Shown one piece after another: positions 59,622 through 64,000 of a stretch of 64,000 nt of DNA. The stretch comes from Streptomyces lacrimifluminis (lineage in GTDB: Bacteria; Actinomycetota; Actinomycetes; Streptomycetales; Streptomycetaceae). Every line of letters begins with the position of its first letter. Position 1 is the stretch's first letter. Location of the stretch: the NCBI RefSeq assembly GCF_014646095.1, contig NZ_BMMU01000017.1, forward strand, positions 124,541 to 188,540, read 5' to 3'. The position numbers and the translations under genes were made by a program. The notes beneath the pieces were generated by a model. That model was not told the DNA's origin and ran no database searches. It was given only the letters and a program-made list of their open reading frames with translations.

Positions 59622-62273
59622 CTACGCCGGGCGCAGCCATACCGTGGCCAGGGGTGGCAGGGTTACGCGGATGCTGGCCGGGCGGCCGTGCCAGGGCTGG
59701 GGGTCCGGTTTGAGGGGGTCCGGGTTGTGGCTGTCGGCGCCGCCGTAGCGGGACGCGTCCGTGTTCAGGGTCTCGTGCCAGGCCGGGACCGTGTCCGGGA
59801 CACCGATGCGGTAGTCGCCCCGGACGACCGGCGAGAAGTTGCTGATCGACAGAAGAGGGGTGCCCTCCGCGTCGTAGCGGACGAAGGCGAAGACGTTGTC
59901 CTCCGCCGCGTCCCCGACCAGCCACTCGAAGCCCGCCGGGTTCGTGTCCAACTGCCAGAGGGCCGGGGTGTCCTGGTACACCGTGTTCAGGTCGCGGACC
60001 AGGTCGCGTACGCCCCTGTGGTCCGCCTCGGCCCCGTAGGCGGGGTCGAGCAGCCACCAGTCGGGGCCATGGGCCTCCGACCACTCGGCGCCCTGCGCGA
60101 ACTCCTGCCCCATGAACAGGAGTTGCTTGCCAGGGTGTGACCACATGAAGGCCAGGTACGCCCGCTCGGTCGCCCGTTGCTGCCACCAGTCGCCCGGCAT
60201 CTTGGACACCAACGAGCCCTTGCCGTGGACGACTTCGTCGTGGGAGATCGGCAGGACGTAGTTCTCGCTGTACGCGTACACCATGGAGAACGTCATCTCG
60301 TGGTGGTGGTGCCTGCGGTGGACCGGGTCGTGCTGGACGTAGCCGAGCGAGTCGTGCATCCAGCCCATGTTCCACTTCAGACCGAAGCCGAGCCCGCCGA
60401 AGCCACCGGGGCCCGTGTGGTGCGTGGCCCGGGTGACGCCGTCCCACGCCGTCGACTCCTCGGCGATCGTCACGACCCCCGGGACCCGCCGGTACACCGT
60501 GGCGTTCATCTCCTGGAGGAAGGCGACCGCGTCCAGGTTCTCCCGGCCACCGTGCTCGTTCGGCACCCACTGGCCCGGCTCGCGCGAGTAGTCGAGGTAG
60601 AGCATCGAGGCGACCGCGTCCACCCGCAGGCCGTCTATGTGGAACTCCTCGCACCAGTAAACGGCGTTCGCCACAAGGAAGTTGCGGACTTCCTTCCTGC
60701 CGTAGTCGAATTCCAGGGTGCCCCAGTCCGGGTGGGCGGCGCGCAGCGGGTCCTCGTGCTCGTACAGCGGGCGGCCGTCGAACTCGGCCAACGCCCACTC
60801 GTCGCGCGGGAAGTGGGCCGGGACCCAGTCCATCAGTACGCCGATGCCGGCGCGGTGGAGGGCGTCCACCAGGTACTTGAAGTCGTCCGGAGTGCCCAGC
60901 CGGGCCGTGGGTGCGTAGAAACCGGTGACCTGGTAGCCCCACGAGCCGCCGAAGGGGTGCTCCGCCACCGGCATCAGCTCCACGTGCGTGAAGCCCAGGT
61001 CCCGTACATAGGCGGGGAGCTGGTCGGCGAGTTGACGGTACGTCAAGCCCGGTCGCCAGGACGCCAGATGGAGCTCGTAGATCGACATCGGGGCCTCGTG
61101 CGCCGGGGCCTCCGCCCGCCGCGCCAGCCACTCCCCGTCCTCCCACTCGTAGTGTGAACTGTGCACGATGGACGAGGTGTTGGGCGGAATCTCGGTCCGT
61201 CGGGCCATCGGGTCCGCGCGCTGCGTCTTCGAGCCGTCCTGGCGCGTGATCTCGTACTTGTACAGCTCACCCTCGCCGACGCCCGGGACGAACAGTTCCC
61301 ACACCCCGGTGGCGCCCAGCGATCGCATCGGATACGCCGTACCGTCCCAGAAGTTGAAGCCCCCGGTCACCCGGACCCCTTGCGCGTTCGGCGCCCAGAC
61401 GGCGAAGCGGGTGCCGGTGACGCCCTGGTGGGTCATCGGCTCGGCGCCCAGGGCCTTCCACAGCTCCTCGTGCCGGCCCTCGCCGATGAGATGCAGGTCC
61501 AGGTCGCCCAGTGCGGGCAGCAGGCGGTACGCGTCCTCGGTCTCCTGCACCTGCTCCTCGTACGCGATGATCAGCCGGTACTCCGGGACGCCCCGCAGTG
61601 GCAGCGCACCCGAGAAGAACCCGTCGCCGTCGTCGTGCAGCTCGGCCCGCAGATCCCCCGCCACGACGGTCACCGACAGGGCGTACGGCCGCAGTACCCG
61701 GAACGCGACCCCGCCCGGCAGCGGATGCGCGCCCAGGACGGAGTGCGGGTCGTGATGCGTGCCGGCCAGCAGGCGCCCGCGGTCGGAGGCGTCCAGCGCG
61801 GGGGAGGGGAGCAGAGCGGTCTCCTCCGGAGCGGACCCGACGGGTCGCGGGGAGGGCTTCTCCGCCGCCGTGACCGTGACCGGCTCCGCCGCCGTGACCG
61901 GCACCGGCTCCGCCGCCGTGACCGGCACCGGCTCCGCCGCCGTGACCGGCACCGGCTCCGCCGCCGTGACCGGCACCGGCTCCGCCGCCGTGACCGGCTC
62001 CGCCGCCGTGACGGGGTCCGTGACTGTGACCGGCTCCGTGACCGACACCGGGTTCGTTTCCCGGGCCGCCTCGGGTGTCGCCTCGGGTGTCGTCTCCGGC
62101 TTGGGCTTCAACTTCTTCTCCGATGTTTTCTCCGACGCCTTCTCCAACTCCTTTGCCGCCCCCCGTGCCGCCTCCTTCATCGCCTGCTTTGCCGCCTTCT
62201 TCCCAGGGGCCTTCTTCGCGGACGTCTTCTTCTTCGGGTTCTTCGAGCCGCTGGAGGGGGAGTGCGGGGTCAC
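59622..62273 (-). CDS. glgB: 1,4-alpha-glucan branching enzyme with N-terminal repeat extension
   Basis: An 883-residue GH13 branching enzyme (typical length about 730-780). The N-terminal extension (about 1-150) begins as a Lys/Ala-rich helix (SKNPKKKTSAKKAPGKKAAK) and continues as tandem AAEPVPVT repeats. CBM48 modules follow (DPHSVLGAHPLPGGVAFRVL, GTRFAVWAPNAQGVRVTGGF). In the catalytic barrel the nucleophile is Asp in DGLRVDAVASML, the acid/base Glu in VTIAEESTAW, and the stabiliser Asp in ISHDEVVHG. It adds alpha-1,6 branches to glycogen/GlgE-made glucan. Downstream of the maltokinase gene (66 bp). Confidence 0.95.
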   Translation of the reverse strand: MTPHSPSSGSKNPKKKTSAKKAPGKKAAKQAMKEAARGAAKELEKASEKTSEKKLKPKPETTPEATPEAARETNPVSVTEPVTVTDPVTAAEPVTAAEPVPVTAAEPVPVTAAEPVPVTAAEPVPVTAAEPVTVTAAEKPSPRPVGSAPEETALLPSPALDASDRGRLLAGTHHDPHSVLGAHPLPGGVAFRVLRPYALSVTVVAGDLRAELHDDGDGFFSGALPLRGVPEYRLIIAYEEQVQETEDAYRLLPALGDLDLHLIGEGRHEELWKALGAEPMTHQGVTGTRFAVWAPNAQGVRVTGGFNFWDGTAYPMRSLGATGVWELFVPGVGEGELYKYEITRQDGSKTQRADPMARRTEIPPNTSSIVHSSHYEWEDGEWLARRAEAPAHEAPMSIYELHLASWRPGLTYRQLADQLPAYVRDLGFTHVELMPVAEHPFGGSWGYQVTGFYAPTARLGTPDDFKYLVDALHRAGIGVLMDWVPAHFPRDEWALAEFDGRPLYEHEDPLRAAHPDWGTLEFDYGRKEVRNFLVANAVYWCEEFHIDGLRVDAVASMLYLDYSREPGQWVPNEHGGRENLDAVAFLQEMNATVYRRVPGVVTIAEESTAWDGVTRATHHTGPGGFGGLGFGLKWNMGWMHDSLGYVQHDPVHRRHHHHEMTFSMVYAYSENYVLPISHDEVVHGKGSLVSKMPGDWWQQRATERAYLAFMWSHPGKQLLFMGQEFAQGAEWSEAHGPDWWLLDPAYGAEADHRGVRDLVRDLNTVYQDTPALWQLDTNPAGFEWLVGDAAEDNVFAFVRYDAEGTPLLSISNFSPVVRGDYRIGVPDTVPAWHETLNTDASRYGGADSHNPDPLKPDPQPWHGRPASIRVTLPPLATVWLRPA
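61861..62016 (-). repeat. 24-bp tandem repeats inside glgB
   Basis: Four identical copies of a 24-bp unit starting TCCGCCGCCGTGACCGGCAC (61,885-61,980) flanked by degenerate ones. Each encodes AAEPVPVT in frame. Copy number can change without shifting the frame. Confidence 0.9.
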
Positions 62274-62339
62274 GGGCGGGGGCCTTTCGGAGGTGAGGCA
62301 GGGCGTGGGAGGTGAGGGGGAGCGGGGTGCCGCGGGAGG

Positions 62340-63791
62340 TCAGCCGGGCGCGGCCAGACGCTGTACCGCCGACATCGGTACCGGAAGCCAGTCCGGGCGG
62401 TGCCGTGCCTCGTACACCACCTCGTACACGGCCTTGTCCGTCTCGTAGGCCCGCAGCAGGACGGGATCGGTACGCGGATCCAGGCCGGTGATCTCCGCGT
62501 ATCCGGCGCAGTACGCGGCCCGGCACACCGCCGCCCAGCCGGGCAGCCGGGGGTGGAGCGAGTGGGCCGCGTAGTCGAAGGAGCGGAGCATGCCCGCGAT
62601 GTCCCGGGCCGGCGGCTGTGACAGCCGGCGTTCCGCGAGCGGTTTGGACGGCTCGCCCTCGAAGTCGATCAGCGACCACTCCCCGGACGGCGAACGCAGG
62701 CACTGCCCGAGGTGCAGATCGCCGTGGATGCGCTGGGCCGTCCAGGTCCGGCCCTCGGCGGCGAGGTCGGCCAGCGCCTCGTACGCCGAGCGCAGGCCGG
62801 GGGCGTACGGATGGAGGGCCGGTACCGCCTGGACCGCCGCCTCCAGGCGCTCGATCATGCCGTCGACCAGCGGTCGCAGCTGCGCGTGGCCCAGCGTCAC
62901 GGTGGGCAGGGCGCGGGCGAGCGCCAGATGCACCTCGGCGGTGGCCCGCCCGAGCGCCCGCGCCTCCGCGCTGAAGTCCTCTCCCTTGGCCAGCTCGCGC
63001 AAGGCCAGTTCCCAGCCGTCGGCGGCACCCCGCACGAAGGGCTGGAGGACGCCGAGTACGTAACTGTCCTCGGCATTCGTCTCCGTGGAGGGGTCAGTCG
63101 TTCCGTCGGCGTCGGTGTGTATCCACGCCACCGGGGCCGGAACCCGGGGGCAGCCCTCGCGGGCGAGCGCCAGCGGCAGTTCCAGGTCGGGGTTGACGCC
63201 CGGCATGACCCGGCGGAGCAGCTTCAGAATGAACGTATCGCCGTAGACGATCGACGAGTTGGACTGCTCCGCGGTCACCAACCGGGCCACCAGCCCCGCG
63301 GGTATCTCGCCCTCGCCGTCACCCCCGGCCGCGCCCTTGTCGTCCCCGCCCCCACTCCCGTCCCCGTCGCGGTCGAAGCGCAGCGCGCCGATCCGGGCCC
63401 GGGTACGCATCGCCTCCAGGAGCACTTCGGCCGGCCGGGCGTCGTACAGGGCGTCGTACACCGTCCGTCCGGTCAGCGGGCCCCGGTCGACGTGTCCGAT
63501 CCGCGCGGGCGCCAGCCGGGGCGGCAGCGCCTCGCGCGCGCCTATGAGGAGCTGGTAGCAGTCTCCGGGGCCCTGGAGAGCGGGCTGATGGGCGCGTACG
63601 AGGAGGTGGTACAGGCCGAGCTGTGTGGTGACCGGCAACAGTTCGGTGGCCGCCACCAGGGTGAAGTCGGTGACCGGACGTCCCTTACCGGCGAACCAGC
63701 GCTGCCTCGGCAGCCATTCGCGCAGCAGTGGTTCCAGGGACGTGAGGAGGTCGGGACTTGTCGTGGCGGAGCGGGTGATGGCTTCCGACAT
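62340..63791 (-). CDS. mak: Maltokinase (Pep2/Mak) of the GlgE pathway
   Basis: A 483-residue aminoglycoside-phosphotransferase-like kinase that phosphorylates maltose to maltose 1-phosphate for GlgE. N-terminal LREWLPRQRWFAGKGRPVTD is family-specific. IVYGDTFILKLLRRV holds the ATP-binding Lys. Catalytic loop RIHGDLHLGQCLRSPSG (Asp) and SLIDFEGEPSKPLAERRLSQ (metal Asp). A Gly/Asp-rich insertion (RDGDGSGGGDDKGAAGGDGE) is a local oddity. ATG with AAGGACAGG. Lies between treS and glgB as in the pathway operon. Confidence 0.94.
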   Translation of the reverse strand: MSEAITRSATTSPDLLTSLEPLLREWLPRQRWFAGKGRPVTDFTLVAATELLPVTTQLGLYHLLVRAHQPALQGPGDCYQLLIGAREALPPRLAPARIGHVDRGPLTGRTVYDALYDARPAEVLLEAMRTRARIGALRFDRDGDGSGGGDDKGAAGGDGEGEIPAGLVARLVTAEQSNSSIVYGDTFILKLLRRVMPGVNPDLELPLALAREGCPRVPAPVAWIHTDADGTTDPSTETNAEDSYVLGVLQPFVRGAADGWELALRELAKGEDFSAEARALGRATAEVHLALARALPTVTLGHAQLRPLVDGMIERLEAAVQAVPALHPYAPGLRSAYEALADLAAEGRTWTAQRIHGDLHLGQCLRSPSGEWSLIDFEGEPSKPLAERRLSQPPARDIAGMLRSFDYAAHSLHPRLPGWAAVCRAAYCAGYAEITGLDPRTDPVLLRAYETDKAVYEVVYEARHRPDWLPVPMSAVQRLAAPG

Positions 63792-63911
63792 GGCGCCTGT
63801 CCTTTCCCCAGGGGGCGGGGTGTGACTGTTGCGTGCCCCGGGCGGGACGGGAGAAACCGGCCCGCCGGGGTTCGGCACGTACGACCGTGTACGTCCGGGT
63901 AGGACTGTTTT

Positions 63912-64000
63912 CTACCCCGCGTCCTTCGCGTCCTTCCGCAGCCGGAACCAGTAGAAGCCGTGGCCTGCGAGGGTGAGGAGGTAGGGGAGTTCGCCGATGG
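63912..64000 (-). CDS. treS: Trehalose synthase/amylase TreS, C-terminal end only
   Basis: Only the last 28 residues are visible: GELPYLLTLAGHGFYWFRLR, then KDAKDAG and TAG. This end is characteristic of TreS, which interconverts trehalose and maltose. It is directly upstream of the maltokinase gene on the same strand, giving the TreS-Mak-GlgB order of the GlgE pathway. Confidence 0.85.
   Translation of the reverse strand, partial: IGELPYLLTLAGHGFYWFRLRKDAKDAG

Overview
The window is very GC-rich, with many GTG/TTG starts and dense, short-spaced operons. Its conserved gene order (scy, methylmalonyl-CoA epimerase, thiolase, meaB ... pyk, ackA, pta, pfkA ... glgB, maltokinase, treS) is that of a Streptomyces chromosome core. 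From memory this corresponds to the S. coelicolor SCO5397 to SCO5442 region; no database was searched. I saw no tRNA, rRNA or CRISPR array.

Left part (1-20,400): the 5' three quarters of the polar-growth coiled-coil gene scy; a methylmalonyl-CoA epimerase, a thiolase and MeaB (acyl-CoA/methylmalonyl metabolism); a PepSY-domain protein diverging from an OmpR-type two-component pair, with phased repeats between them; MarR and TetR regulators; three tandem AIM24 proteins; a thiamine-binding protein; a polysaccharide module of processive GT2, GlxA-type copper radical oxidase and GH6 lipoprotein (csl/glx-like); and a thioredoxin-TPR protein of the CnoX type.

Accessory centre (20,401-31,600): a three-gene surface/secreted operon (DUF6230, DUF6114, Thr/Ser/Ala-rich exported protein); then a 1543-residue secreted protein with a ricin-B domain, a roughly 600-residue Ala-rich helical stalk and a C-terminal domain that looks like a polymorphic toxin, followed 19 bp downstream by a small gene placed like an immunity gene; then a decayed Scr1/WhiJ-type regulator locus. 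In that locus the ATP-binding gene is broken, the DUF397-type gene is frameshifted, and the HTH/DUF5753 regulator is an in-frame chimera with the start of an IS3-type transposase OrfA. This stretch is the most unusual part of the window.

Central carbon block (31,608-47,515): pyk, ackA-pta and pfkA, then an XRE-like regulator, a sugar ABC importer without its own ATPase, a CitA/CitB-like two-component system and a DctA-type dicarboxylate symporter.

Right part (47,900-64,000): a TetR/MFS efflux pair with three clear operator palindromes; a MarR regulator facing a mycothiol-type DinB-fold protein; an ASCH protein, an epimerase, an Lrp regulator and a MerR-thioredoxin pair; a HelD-like helicase; a P450 without a recognisable ExxR; and the glycogen/GlgE-pathway genes glgB (with a tandem-repeat N-terminal extension), maltokinase and the end of treS. 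GC-rich mosaic repeats recur in several intergenic gaps.
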